From: an uncultured delta proteobacterium
GTDB lineage: Bacteria > Myxococcota_A > Polyangia > Polyangiales > Polyangiaceae
NCBI GenBank assembly: GCA_903858055.1
Contig: CAIOHM010000333.1
Span: 1 to 29,459 of the forward strand
Direction: 5' to 3'
Length of the DNA: 29,459 bases
A model generated the notes under the pieces. The model ran no database searches. It was not told where the DNA came from and saw only the letters and a program-made list of their open reading frames with translations. Shown in pieces: positions 1 through 8,186 of the stretch. The position numbers were made by a program, and so were the translations under genes. How positions within the stretch are numbered: position 1 is the first letter of the stretch; every line of letters starts with the position of its first letter.

Positions 1-10
1 GTGGCACCGC

Positions 11-144
11 GCGTGGGGCAGGGCGGTGCCGGGTCGCTGCGCTTCCGGCCTCGTGGGGGCGCGCGGGTGCAGGGCGGTGCCGGGCGCTGCGCTTCCGGCC
101 TCGTGGGGGCGCGTGGGGCAGGGCGGTGCCGGGTCGCTTCGCTT
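11..144. repeat. 50-bp direct tandem repeat, about 2.7 copies
   Basis: Three consecutive units begin at 11, 61 and 111. The first two are 50 bp long and the third is cut off after about 34 bp. Units differ by a few substitutions and a one-base shift near the start of unit 2. The array lies 86 bp upstream of rplY. I see no convincing protein in it, and a reading frame running through it continues out of frame into rplY. It may be a decayed intergenic repeat. It could also extend to the left of the window, because the sequence begins inside or next to it. Confidence 0.8.
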
Positions 145-229
145 TTCTCTGGTCAACGCTCGGCGCATCTGGCATACCCCGCCGTCCTGATTTTGCGGTC
201 CGCTTTTGGTCCGCCCGAGGTCGTTTCCG

Positions 230-883
230 ATGAGCACGAACATCACCGTTCTTCACGCCAAGGTCCGCAACACGAACGGCACGCCCGCAGCGCGCCGCGT
301 CCGCGCCGAGGGCCATCTCCCCGCCGTCGCCTATGGCAAGGAAATCGCGGCCCTCGCGGTCTCTGTCGACCCGAAGGAAATGCACAAGGTGCTCACGAGC
401 GACCACGGCAAGAACAGCGTCGTGAAGCTCGAAGTCGAGGGGAAGAGCGAAATCCTGGCGATGGTGAAGTCGTTCCAGGTCCACCCCATCTCGCGCAAGC
501 TCGAGCACGTGGACTTCATCGAGGTGAAGCTCGATCGTGAAGTCGACGCGGAGATCCCCCTCGTCACCACGGGCAAGCCCGTCGGTCTCCTCAAGGGCGG
601 CGTGCTTCGCCAGATCTACCGCACGCTCCCCGTGCGCTGCACCCCGGACCGCATCCCGGTCAAGGTCACCGTCGACGTCACCGCGCTCGACCTCAACGGC
701 CACGTGTCCGTAAAGGACGTCGCGATTGGCGAGGGTGTCACCATCCGCCTCTCCCCCGAGCAGACCATCGTCGCGGTCAACGCGCCCGAGGCCGAGAAGG
801 AAGCCGCTCCTGGCGCTCCTGGCGCTGCCCCGGCAGCCGCGGCAGCCAAGGCTGCCCCCGCGAAGGACGCGAAGAAGAAGTAA
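230..883 (+). CDS. rplY: 50S ribosomal protein bL25, long CTC form
   Basis: This is the 5S rRNA-binding protein of the large ribosomal subunit, 217 residues, in the long (general stress protein CTC) form rather than the short E. coli form. The family signature RVRAEGHLPAVAYG is at about residues 23-36, in the N-terminal 5S-binding barrel. A second beta domain follows. The last 25 or so residues are an Ala/Pro/Lys tail ending in KDAKKK. The ATG at 230 is chosen because GAGG at 217-220 lies 9 nt upstream; an in-frame TTG at 206 has no such site and would add eight unconserved residues. It heads the rplY-pth-rpsF-rplI-dnaB cluster, and pth begins 6 nt after its stop. Confidence 0.95.
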   Translation: MSTNITVLHAKVRNTNGTPAARRVRAEGHLPAVAYGKEIAALAVSVDPKEMHKVLTSDHGKNSVVKLEVEGKSEILAMVKSFQVHPISRKLEHVDFIEVKLDREVDAEIPLVTTGKPVGLLKGGVLRQIYRTLPVRCTPDRIPVKVTVDVTALDLNGHVSVKDVAIGEGVTIRLSPEQTIVAVNAPEAEKEAAPGAPGAAPAAAAAKAAPAKDAKKK

Positions 884-889
884 GCCGCT

Positions 890-1471
890 GTGTTTGTGCT
901 CGTCGGTCTCGGAAACCCGGGAAGGGAATACGAATCGACGCGGCACAACGCAGGCTTCGATGCCCTCGACGTTCTCGCGCGCGCGGCCAACGCCACGCCC
1001 TTTCGCGAGAAGTTCAGCGGCGAATACGCGACCGGTTCCCTTGCGGGGGAGTCGGTCGTTTTGCTTCGCCCCCTCACGTACATGAACCTCTCGGGTCAGT
1101 GCGTGCAGCCCGCCGCGGCCTTCTTCAAGGTTCCGCCGGCGCAGGTGGTCGTCCTCCACGACGAGCTCGACGTGCCGCTCGGGCAGCTCCGGGCGAAGGT
1201 GGGCGGCGGCCATGCGGGCCACAATGGCCTCCGCGACATCCAAGCGAAGTTCGGTACCCCCGAGTTCGCGCGCGTGCGCATTGGCATCGGTCGCCCCGGG
1301 CCTGGGTTCAAGGGTACGGTCGCCGACTTCGTGCTTGCGCGCTTCGACGCCTACGAGCGCGGTCAGCTCGACGCCGCCCTCGCGAAGGTGCAGCCCGTCG
1401 TCGAGGCCTTCCTCGCCGGCAACGCGGGCAAGGCCGCCACGCTCGCGAACGCCGTGAAGCCCGGCGCGTGA
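890..1471 (+). CDS. pth: Peptidyl-tRNA hydrolase
   Basis: Pth cleaves the ester bond of peptidyl-tRNAs dropped by ribosomes and so recycles tRNA in the cytoplasm. The 193-residue length is normal for the family. The opening GLGNPG supplies N9. H19 sits in STRHNAG, N66 in RPLTYMN, D91 in LHDELD and N112 in GHAGHNGLRD. These match E. coli N10, H20, N68, D93 and N114, so the active site is complete. The start is a GTG 6 nt after the rplY stop, which suggests translation coupled to rplY. No other start fits because the conserved sequence begins at residue 3. Confidence 0.96.
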   Translation: MFVLVGLGNPGREYESTRHNAGFDALDVLARAANATPFREKFSGEYATGSLAGESVVLLRPLTYMNLSGQCVQPAAAFFKVPPAQVVVLHDELDVPLGQLRAKVGGGHAGHNGLRDIQAKFGTPEFARVRIGIGRPGPGFKGTVADFVLARFDAYERGQLDAALAKVQPVVEAFLAGNAGKAATLANAVKPGA

Positions 1472-1502
1472 GCGGTCTTCGTACGCTTTCGTCCGTTTTT
1501 CG

Positions 1503-1531
1503 TTGAGCGGCTGCCCCATCGCTGCTAGCCC
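1503..1531 (+). promoter_or_regulatory. Possible promoter for rpsF-rplI
   Basis: TTGAGC (1503-1508), a 17-nt spacer and TAGCCC (1526-1531) resemble the TTGACA/TACCCG pair upstream of rpsP in this window. Transcription would start near 1538, giving a leader of about 55 nt before rpsF. The 122-bp pth-rpsF gap is large enough for a promoter. I could not recognise the known S6:S18-binding rpsF leader motif here. Confidence 0.35.
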
Positions 1532-1593
1532 CGCCGGTCCCAGCGAACCTTGCTCGCGCGTACGCCGTGCGGGCACACCCCAAAAGGTCATTC

Positions 1594-2091
1594 ATGAGCG
1601 GCACCACCAAGGCCAATCGCGCCAACGAATACGAGACGATCTTCGTTCTCCGCCCCGACGTCGACCCCGACGCAGCCGAGAAGCTCCAGAACCGCCTCAC
1701 GGACATCATCTCCCGTGAAAAGGGCACGCTCGTGAAGGTCGAGTCGTGGGGCCGCCGCAAGCTCGCCTACCCGGTCGCGAAGCAGCGCCGTGGCGTGTAC
1801 ATCTACCTCAACTACGTGGGCCAGGGCGGCCTCGTGGCGGAGCTCGAGCGCAACCTCCGCATCGCGGACTTCTGCCTCAAGTTCCTCACGGTGAAGCTCC
1901 GTGACCGCGTCGACGTTTCGACGATTCAGATCGACCCCGAGCAGCTCAAGCTCGCGCGCATCGAGGCCGCCACCGACGACGACGAGAAGGAGTCGCGCGA
2001 GCGTTCGCTCGGCCTCGTCGACCCGCCGGTCGAAGCCCGCGTGAAGGTCGAAGAAGAAGCGCCGGAAGGCGACGAAGCGGCCGAGGCCTGA
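1594..2091 (+). CDS. rpsF: 30S ribosomal protein bS6
   Basis: S6 sits on the platform of the small subunit, where it normally pairs with S18. The 165-residue protein opens with the typical YETIFVLRPD strand and has the WGRRKLAYPV and GVYIYLNYVG segments of the ferredoxin-like S6 fold in the first 100 residues. A charged, Glu-rich tail of roughly 60 residues follows (ending EGDEAAEA), longer than in many species; E. coli S6 also has an acidic tail. The ATG at 1594 is preceded by AAAAGG (1582-1587) at a 6-nt spacing. An in-frame GTG at 1567 would add nine unconserved residues. The usual next gene, rpsR, is absent: rplI begins 24 nt downstream. Confidence 0.95.
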   Translation: MSGTTKANRANEYETIFVLRPDVDPDAAEKLQNRLTDIISREKGTLVKVESWGRRKLAYPVAKQRRGVYIYLNYVGQGGLVAELERNLRIADFCLKFLTVKLRDRVDVSTIQIDPEQLKLARIEAATDDDEKESRERSLGLVDPPVEARVKVEEEAPEGDEAAEA

Positions 2092-2115
2092 TCCTCTTAC
2101 TTTCGGAGCACGACC

Positions 2116-2571
2116 ATGCCCTCGACCCTCCAAGTCATCCTCCACTCGGACGTCAAGAACCTCGGCAAGGCCGGTGAACTCGTCAAGGTTCGCCCCGGCT
2201 ACGCCCGCAACTTCCTCCTCCCGCGCTCGCTCGCGGTGCCGGCCTCCGAGAGCGCCGTGAAGCGTGTCGAGCACGACAAGGCCGTCGCGGCCGCCCGTGC
2301 CGAGCGCGCCAAGAAGGAAGCCACGGACCTCGCCACGAAGCTCGGCAACGTCGTCATCAAGCTCACGCAGCGCGCGGGCGACGACGGTCGCCTGTTCGGC
2401 TCGGTCACCACGAAGGACCTCGAGGCCGCCCTCAAGGGTCTCGGCTTCGAGATCGACCGCAAGAAGCTCCACGCGGGCGACGCGCTCCGCACCCTCGGCA
2501 CGCACGAGGTGAAGGCTCAGCTCCACCACGACGTGACCGCGACCTTCAAGGTCGACATCACGAAGGCCTGA
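2116..2571 (+). CDS. rplI: 50S ribosomal protein bL9
   Basis: L9 binds 23S rRNA near the L1 stalk and helps maintain reading frame. The protein has 151 residues, normal for L9. The N-terminal rRNA-binding domain has the signature run from DVKNLGKAGELVKV into PGYARNFLLP at about residues 12-37. A long Ala/Lys/Glu-rich connecting helix follows (about 45-75), then the C-terminal domain with GRLFGSVTTKDL. GGAG at 2105-2108 lies 7 nt before the ATG. Only 24 nt separate it from rpsF, so the two are co-transcribed. A hairpin terminator follows it. Confidence 0.96.
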   Translation: MPSTLQVILHSDVKNLGKAGELVKVRPGYARNFLLPRSLAVPASESAVKRVEHDKAVAAARAERAKKEATDLATKLGNVVIKLTQRAGDDGRLFGSVTTKDLEAALKGLGFEIDRKKLHAGDALRTLGTHEVKAQLHHDVTATFKVDITKA

Positions 2572-2613
2572 GAAGGCCAAAACCTGCAGGCCCAGTAGGG
2601 CTCGAAGGAACGC

Positions 2614-2641
2614 GAGAGGCAGGCCGAGAGGTCTGCCTTTT
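2614..2641 (+). terminator. Intrinsic terminator after rplI
   Basis: AGGCAG (2617-2622) pairs with CTGCCT (2633-2638) around a 10-nt loop. The stem can extend by weaker pairs into the T-run at 2638-2641, and a second T-run follows (2645-2648). The position between rplI and dnaB suggests dnaB is mostly expressed from its own promoter, though read-through is possible. Confidence 0.6.
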
Positions 2642-2701
2642 CGCTTTTCCGGCGCGACGTTTTCCTCGCCGACCATCGCTTAGGGTAAAGCGAAACGCTG
2701 C

Positions 2702-4156
2702 ATGGCCGCCGATTACCCCCGTCGTGAACGACAGCCCGAGCTCCCGTCGCCCGACGGCCGCATTCCTCCGAATGACCTCGACGCCGAGGCGGCGATCCTC
2801 AGCGCGATCCTCATCGACCCGAGCGCGATCGACAAGGTCCTCCAGTTCTTGCGCGCGGAGCACTTCTACTCCGAAGCGCACCGGCGCATCTTCGAAGCGG
2901 CGCTCGAGCTGCGCGAGAAGGGGCAGCCCGTCGATTACATTCAGGTGAGCTCGTACCTGCGCGACCGTGAGCGCTTGCAGCAGGTCGGCGGCATGCCCTT
3001 CCTCACCGAGCTCCTCAACGTTGCGCCCGCGCTCGCCAACGTGGAGGCGTACGCCGAGACCGTCTTCGAGAAGTCCCGCGTGCGGCAGATCATCCTCGCG
3101 GCCCAGCGCGTGGTCGCCGAGGGCTACGTCGACTACGGAAACGCGCAGGCGTTCATCGACCGCGCCGAGCAGAGCATCTACCAAATCGCGCGCACGGGCA
3201 GCTCCTCGAGCGTCGAGCACATTCGCCCGATTCTCATTCGCTCGTTCGAGAAAATGCAGGCCGCGGCGCAGAACGGCAGCTGGGTCACGGGCGTGCCGAC
3301 GGGCTTCGATCGCTACGACCGCCTCACGAGCGGCCTCCACGAAGGTGACCTCTCCATCGTCGCGGCGCGCCCCGGTATGGGCAAGACGTCGTTCGTTCTG
3401 AACATCGCCCAGAACGTCTCGCGCCCGCGCATCGTCGAGAGCCCCGACCAACCGGGGAAGCGCTCGGAGGTACCTGGCGTCGCCGTGATGGTCTTCTCGC
3501 TCGAAATGCCGCGCGAGCAGCTCACCAACCGTATGCTCGCCAGCGAGGCGCGCGTGGACGTGAGCAAGATGCGCAGCCGCGCCCTCACCACGGAAGATTG
3601 GGCGAAGCTCACGACGGCGGCGGCGCTCCTCAGCCGCTTGCCGATTCACATCGACGACACGCCGAGCGTCACGCTCCTCGAGGTGCGCGCCAAGATGCGT
3701 CGCCTCATCGCCGAGTACGAGCACAAGAGCGAGGGGACGCGCGTCGGCCTGCTCATCATCGACTACCTTCAGCTCATGAAGGGCCGCGACGGCGTGACCT
3801 CGCGCGAGCAAGAAATCAGCGAGATTTCCCGCGGTCTCAAGGGCCTCTCGAAGGAGCTCAAGCTCCCCGTCATCGCGCTCTCGCAGCTCAATCGCGCAGT
3901 CGAGTCGCGAAGCGAGAAGTCCAAGCGGCCCATGCTCTCGGACCTCCGCGAGTCGGGCGCCATCGAGCAGGACGCCGACAACATCATCTTCATCTACCGC
4001 GACGATTACTACAACAAGGAGGAATCCGAGGAGCAGGGCATCGCGGAGATCATCCTCGCCAAGCACCGTAACGGTGCCACCGACACCGTGAAGGTGCGCT
4101 TCGAGCGCGAGTACACGCGCTTCTCGAACCTCCCCGAAGGCGAGTTCACCGAGTGA
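2702..4156 (+). CDS. dnaB: Replicative DNA helicase DnaB
   Basis: DnaB is the hexameric 5'-3' helicase that unwinds DNA at the replication fork and recruits primase. The 484 residues cover the N-terminal domain (about 20-125, with LDAEAAILSAIL), a linker helix and the RecA-like ATPase. The P-loop ARPGMGKTSF lies at about 221-230. The Walker B segment is GLLIIDYLQLM, followed by the ALSQLNRAVESR and SDLRESGAIEQDAD motifs. No intein interrupts it. About 20 extra residues, rich in Pro, Arg and Glu, follow the Walker A helix. The ATG at 2702 has only a weak ribosome site. Its stop overlaps the next gene in GTGA. Confidence 0.97.
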   Translation: MAADYPRRERQPELPSPDGRIPPNDLDAEAAILSAILIDPSAIDKVLQFLRAEHFYSEAHRRIFEAALELREKGQPVDYIQVSSYLRDRERLQQVGGMPFLTELLNVAPALANVEAYAETVFEKSRVRQIILAAQRVVAEGYVDYGNAQAFIDRAEQSIYQIARTGSSSSVEHIRPILIRSFEKMQAAAQNGSWVTGVPTGFDRYDRLTSGLHEGDLSIVAARPGMGKTSFVLNIAQNVSRPRIVESPDQPGKRSEVPGVAVMVFSLEMPREQLTNRMLASEARVDVSKMRSRALTTEDWAKLTTAAALLSRLPIHIDDTPSVTLLEVRAKMRRLIAEYEHKSEGTRVGLLIIDYLQLMKGRDGVTSREQEISEISRGLKGLSKELKLPVIALSQLNRAVESRSEKSKRPMLSDLRESGAIEQDADNIIFIYRDDYYNKEESEEQGIAEIILAKHRNGATDTVKVRFEREYTRFSNLPEGEFTE

Positions 4157-5349
4157 GCAACGAGGCCTACGTGCAAGCCCCCATCGAATCGCTCATTGAA
4201 TCCCACCGCGTGCTCGTCACGTGCGGCGCAGGCGGCGTCGGGAAGACCACCACGGCGGCGGCGCTCGGCGTCGCAGCGGCGCGTCGCGGCAAGCGCGTGC
4301 TCGTGCTCACCATCGATCCGGCGCGTCGCCTCGCGGAGTCGCTCGGCATCGACATGCAGTCCGCCGAGGCGATGACCGTCGATCCGCAGCGCTTCGAAGA
4401 CGCAGGCTTCCCGGCGAGCGGCTCGCTCACCGCCATGATGCTCGACACGAAGCGCACCTTCGACGAGCTCGTTCGCAAGCACTCCTCGAGCCCCGAGCGC
4501 GCCGAGAAGCTCCTCGGCAACAAGCTCTACCAGCAGATCAGCTCCTCGCTCGCCGGTACGCAGGAGTACATGGCGATGGAGAAGCTCGTGGCCGTGAAGG
4601 ACGACCCGCGCTTCGATCTCGTGATCCTCGACACTCCGCCCACGCCGAACGCGCTCGACTTCCTCGACGCGCCGCAAAAGCTCGTCGACGCCCTCGATTC
4701 GGCGGCGATGCGCTGGTTCATCGAGGCGTTCGAGAGCTCGGGGAAGTTCTCGCTCAACATCCTCGCGAAGAGCGCGAGCGTCGTGCTGAAGGGTCTCGGG
4801 AAGATCACGGGCGGCGAGTTCTTGGCGGACATGGCGGAGGTCCTCGCGCAGCTCGACGACCTCTTCGGTGGCTTCAAGGAGCGTGCGGCTGCCGTGCAGC
4901 GCTTCCTTGCGAGCGACGACGTGCGCTTCCTCGTCGTGGCTTCGCCTTCGCCGGTCGCGGTGCAGGAGGGGCTCTTCTTCGCGGGGCGCCTCCGCGCGTC
5001 GCGCATGCCCTGTGGCGGCTTCATCTTGAACCAGGTGCACCTCGCACCGCGCGGAGAGGCCTCGGACGCCATGCTGGCCGAGCGTGCGCGCGTCTACGCC
5101 GCGGGGCTCGTCGCAGAAGGTGGCACGCTCGAGGACGACGCCGGTGAACGCATCGCGAACGCCTATGAAGACGCGCACCGCATCGCCGAGCGCGACGCGA
5201 AGCTCCTCGCCGACCTCGCGCGCGATTGGAGCTCCACGATGCCCGTGCTCCGCGTGCCGCGCCTCGCCCACGACGTGCACGACGTCGGCCTCTTGGGGCA
5301 GGTGAGCGAGCTCCTCCTCACCGCGGAGCCGGTCGTCGCGGTCGCCTGA
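4153..5349 (+). CDS. ArsA/GET3-like anion-transporting ATPase family protein
   Basis: A single-domain P-loop ATPase of 398 residues from the deviant Walker A (SIMIBI) class. The P-loop CGAGGVGKTT is at 24-33, followed by TIDPARRLAESLG (ArsA-family DPA motif) and LDTPPTPNALDFLDAP, which corresponds to the family's DTAPTGHTLRLL region. Only two cysteines are present (C24 and one in MPCGGF), so there is no arsenite-binding Cys triad and no arsenic gene is nearby. Arsenic resistance is therefore unlikely. Related single-domain proteins may act as nucleotide-dependent chaperones or targeting factors; the client here is unknown. The GTG start at 4153 overlaps the dnaB stop by 4 nt, implying translational coupling. 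Confidence 0.85.
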   Translation: MSNEAYVQAPIESLIESHRVLVTCGAGGVGKTTTAAALGVAAARRGKRVLVLTIDPARRLAESLGIDMQSAEAMTVDPQRFEDAGFPASGSLTAMMLDTKRTFDELVRKHSSSPERAEKLLGNKLYQQISSSLAGTQEYMAMEKLVAVKDDPRFDLVILDTPPTPNALDFLDAPQKLVDALDSAAMRWFIEAFESSGKFSLNILAKSASVVLKGLGKITGGEFLADMAEVLAQLDDLFGGFKERAAAVQRFLASDDVRFLVVASPSPVAVQEGLFFAGRLRASRMPCGGFILNQVHLAPRGEASDAMLAERARVYAAGLVAEGGTLEDDAGERIANAYEDAHRIAERDAKLLADLARDWSSTMPVLRVPRLAHDVHDVGLLGQVSELLLTAEPVVAVA

Positions 5350-5508
5350 ACCTCACCGCACGAAGGTGCTGGTGGCGAAGCGAGGCCACGAGCGTCAGGC
5401 AGGGCGAACCGTTTGCGAATGCGTGCAGGATGCGCGCATCGAGGTCGGCGTTCCGGTTCGAGCGGGGTTCTTTGTTGACCCGCCTCGCCGTTGGGGCAAG
5501 CTCACGCG

Positions 5509-6699
5509 GTGTCTGCTCCAACGTCCGACTCCGAGCTCGTGGCGGAAGTGGCCCGCATCGCGGCCGGTGCGCTCACGCTTGACGTCGTCCTGCGCGCCGT
5601 CGCCGAGGGCTTGGTCCGCGCAGGGGTCGACCCGGGTCGCGTCAGCCTCGCCGTGCTCACGGTGCACCCGGCCCTCGCGGGCATCGGCTTCGCATGGTCT
5701 CGTGCGACGGCTCAGGTCGCGTCGCACAGCCGCCCCTGGGGCTTCCTTGACCAGCGCGAGCACCTCGAGAGCCCGCTCCATGCCGTGATGAGCTCCCGAA
5801 CCCCGCTGCGCCTCCGCGTCGCGGCAGGCGAGGGGCTCGAAGCGTTCCCGATCGTCCGCGACTTCCGCGACCAGGGCGCGACCGACTACGTCGCGGTGCC
5901 CGTCTGCTCGGTCCGCGGCGACACGCACGTGCTGAGCTGCTGGACCGATCGACCGGGCGGCTGGGAGGAGGCGCACGTCGCGACGGTGTGCTCGCTCGCG
6001 CCCGTGCTCGCGCTCGCGATCGAGTCCTCCGAGTGGCGCCGCCTCTCGCATACGATCGTCGAGACCTACCTCGGTCGGCGTACGGGGCCGAAGGTGCTCG
6101 CGGGGCGCATTCACCGTGGTGAGAGCGAGCGCATCCGCGCCGCCGTTTGGTTCTGCGACGTGCGGAGCTTCACGGACCTCACGCGCCGTTACGGCGATGA
6201 GGCGATGGTCGCGGCGATGGACGGCTGGTTCGAGATCGTCGTCGACGCCGTGCACCGCCACGACGGCGAGGTGCTGAAATTCATGGGCGACGCACTGCTC
6301 GCGATCTTCCCGGTCCAGGGCGACGACTGGACGAGCGCGGTCTCGGGCGCCCTCGCCGCCGCGGAGGAGCTCCACATCGCCGAGCGCGCGCGTGCCGAAG
6401 CGACGAAGGTGCCGATATTCAGCGGCGTGGGCCTTCACACCGGCGAGGTCATCTACGGGAACGTGGGCGCGCCGGGGCGCCTCGACTTCACGGTCATCGG
6501 CACCGCCGTGAACACGGCGGCACGCATCGCCGCGCTTTGCCGTCCGCTCGAAGAGCCCACGATCGTGAGCCGCCGTGTGGCCGAGACCTCGCATCACGAC
6601 TTCCGCGCGTGCGGGAGTCACGTGCTGCGCGGCCTCGTCGAGCCGATGGACGTCTTCGCCCCGAGCGAGGGGCCGACGTTCGTCGTCAGCGGCCCCTGA
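5509..6699 (+). CDS. Class III adenylate cyclase with N-terminal GAF-like region
   Basis: Predicted to convert ATP to cAMP. The C-terminal catalytic domain (about 205-385) has metal-binding D217 (WFCDVRSFTDL) and D261 (KFMGDALLAIF), and transition-state N335 and R339 (NTAARI). The base-recognition positions are K257 and T328, which fits ATP rather than GTP. All catalytic positions are filled. The first 170 residues look like a GAF-type sensor, with no membrane segment seen, so a soluble enzyme is likely. The start is uncertain: GTG at 5509 is preferred, and an in-frame TTG at 5491 would add six residues. Neither has a clear ribosome site. A TTGACC at 5475-5480 could be a -35 element, but no good -10 follows. 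It converges on der with a 4-bp gap. Confidence 0.88.
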   Translation: MSAPTSDSELVAEVARIAAGALTLDVVLRAVAEGLVRAGVDPGRVSLAVLTVHPALAGIGFAWSRATAQVASHSRPWGFLDQREHLESPLHAVMSSRTPLRLRVAAGEGLEAFPIVRDFRDQGATDYVAVPVCSVRGDTHVLSCWTDRPGGWEEAHVATVCSLAPVLALAIESSEWRRLSHTIVETYLGRRTGPKVLAGRIHRGESERIRAAVWFCDVRSFTDLTRRYGDEAMVAAMDGWFEIVVDAVHRHDGEVLKFMGDALLAIFPVQGDDWTSAVSGALAAAEELHIAERARAEATKVPIFSGVGLHTGEVIYGNVGAPGRLDFTVIGTAVNTAARIAALCRPLEEPTIVSRRVAETSHHDFRACGSHVLRGLVEPMDVFAPSEGPTFVVSGP

Positions 6700-6703
6700 G
6701 CGC

Positions 6704-8179
6704 TCAGTTCTCGTCGTCGCCGTCGGTCTCTTCGGCGTCGTCGATGGCGGCGCGCCCGTGCGGCGTGAGCCCGAAGGTCCCCTTGGGGGCGCCCTTCGCA
6801 CGCTTGCGCTTCTCCTTGTAGATTACACGGATTGGCGTGCCCTTCAGGTTGAAGGTCTTGCGCAGCTGGTTCGAGACGTAGCGCTGGTAGCTGAAGTGGA
6901 TCGAGTCGGGCGCGTTCGTGATGACGACGAACGTCGGGGGCGCCGTCTCGGCCTGGGTGATGAAGTAGATGCGCGGCGCCTTGCCGTCCTTCGTCGGGGG
7001 CGAACGGTGCTCGAGCACCTCGGCGAAGAAGCGGTTCAGCGCGCCCGTGGTCACGCGGCCGTGGAACGCCTTGTCGACCTCGACGATCGCCTTCACGAGA
7101 TCCTTCACGCCGCGGCCGGTCTTCGCGCTGATGCGCACGAGCGGCGCCCAGGGCGCGAAGCTGAGCTTGTCGCGCGCGTCTTCTTCCGCCTTCGAAAGCT
7201 GGTCTTTCGAGAGCAGGTCGCACTTGTTGACCGCGATGATGAGCGCGCGGCCGCGATCGGCGGCGAGGCCCATGATCTTGGCGTCTTGCTCCGCGACGCC
7301 GTCGCTGCCGTCCGACACGAGGATCGTGATGTCCGCGCGCTCGATCGTCTCGACGGTCGCGTGCGTCGACATGCTCTCGACGGCGTCGTCCGCCTTGATG
7401 ACCTTGGCCTTGCGTCGCAGTCCGGCCGTGTCGATGACGATGAACTTCTGGCCCTCGACCTCGACGAGGGCGTCGATGGCGTCGCGCGTGGTGCCCGGCA
7501 TCGAGTCGACGAGCATGCGGTCTTCGCCGAGAAGCCGGTTCAAAAGGCTGGATTTTCCGGCGTTGGGTCGCCCAATGAGCGCAATGCGCGGCAGGCGCTC
7601 TTCGGGCTCCGGCGTGGGCTCCGGCGTGGCCTGGGGCAGGTGCTTGTACACGTGGAGCTCGAGCTCCTGCATGCCGCGCCCGTGGAGCGCGCTCACCGGG
7701 ATGACCTCCTTCACGCCAAGGCGGTAGAGCTCGAACGCGTCGCCGTCGAGGCGAGGCGAGTCGGCCTTGTTCGCCACGAAGAGCACGGGCTTCGAGGTGC
7801 GGCGGAGCAGATCGACGGCCGCGCGATCGGCGTGCGTGAGGTCGGTCATGGCATCGCTCACGAAGACGATGACGTCCGCCTCCTTGATGGCCTCGCGCAC
7901 GTGCCTCGCGATGCCGGTCTTCATCGGATCTTCGTCCTCCGGGTCGTAACCGCCCGTGTCGACGACGACGATGGGGCGCCCGTAGAGCATGGTGCTCGCG
8001 TAGTGGCGGTCACGCGTGACGCCGGGCTCGTCGTGGACGATGGCGAGCTTTGCGCGGGCGAGGCGGTTGAAGAGCGTCGACTTGCCGACGTTCGGGCGGC
8101 CGACGATCGCAACGATCGGGTGGCCGCTCGCAGAGGCGGGCAGGGAGGAAGTGGCGAGGCGTCGGCGATGACGGGTCAT
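6704..8179 (-). CDS. der: Ribosome-assembly GTPase Der (EngA)
   Basis: Der is the double-GTPase that helps mature the 50S subunit. The protein has 491 residues with two tandem G domains. The first has GRPNVGKST at 27-35, PGVTRDR and DTGGYD. The second has GRPNAGKSS at about 203-211, PGTTRD, DTAGLRRK and NKCD. A Pro/Glu-rich linker (PEPTPEPEE) joins them, encoded by a short DNA tandem duplication. The C-terminal KH-like domain contains APRIYFITQ and NLKGTPIRV. The tail is acidic (DDAEETDGDDEN). The start MTRHRRR was chosen because it lies 7 nt after the era stop and about 20 residues before the first G domain. Further upstream the frame only overlaps era. No Shine-Dalgarno site is visible. Confidence 0.93.
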   Translation of the reverse strand: MTRHRRRLATSSLPASASGHPIVAIVGRPNVGKSTLFNRLARAKLAIVHDEPGVTRDRHYASTMLYGRPIVVVDTGGYDPEDEDPMKTGIARHVREAIKEADVIVFVSDAMTDLTHADRAAVDLLRRTSKPVLFVANKADSPRLDGDAFELYRLGVKEVIPVSALHGRGMQELELHVYKHLPQATPEPTPEPEERLPRIALIGRPNAGKSSLLNRLLGEDRMLVDSMPGTTRDAIDALVEVEGQKFIVIDTAGLRRKAKVIKADDAVESMSTHATVETIERADITILVSDGSDGVAEQDAKIMGLAADRGRALIIAVNKCDLLSKDQLSKAEEDARDKLSFAPWAPLVRISAKTGRGVKDLVKAIVEVDKAFHGRVTTGALNRFFAEVLEHRSPPTKDGKAPRIYFITQAETAPPTFVVITNAPDSIHFSYQRYVSNQLRKTFNLKGTPIRVIYKEKRKRAKGAPKGTFGLTPHGRAAIDDAEETDGDDEN

Positions 8180-8186
8180 GGATGTT

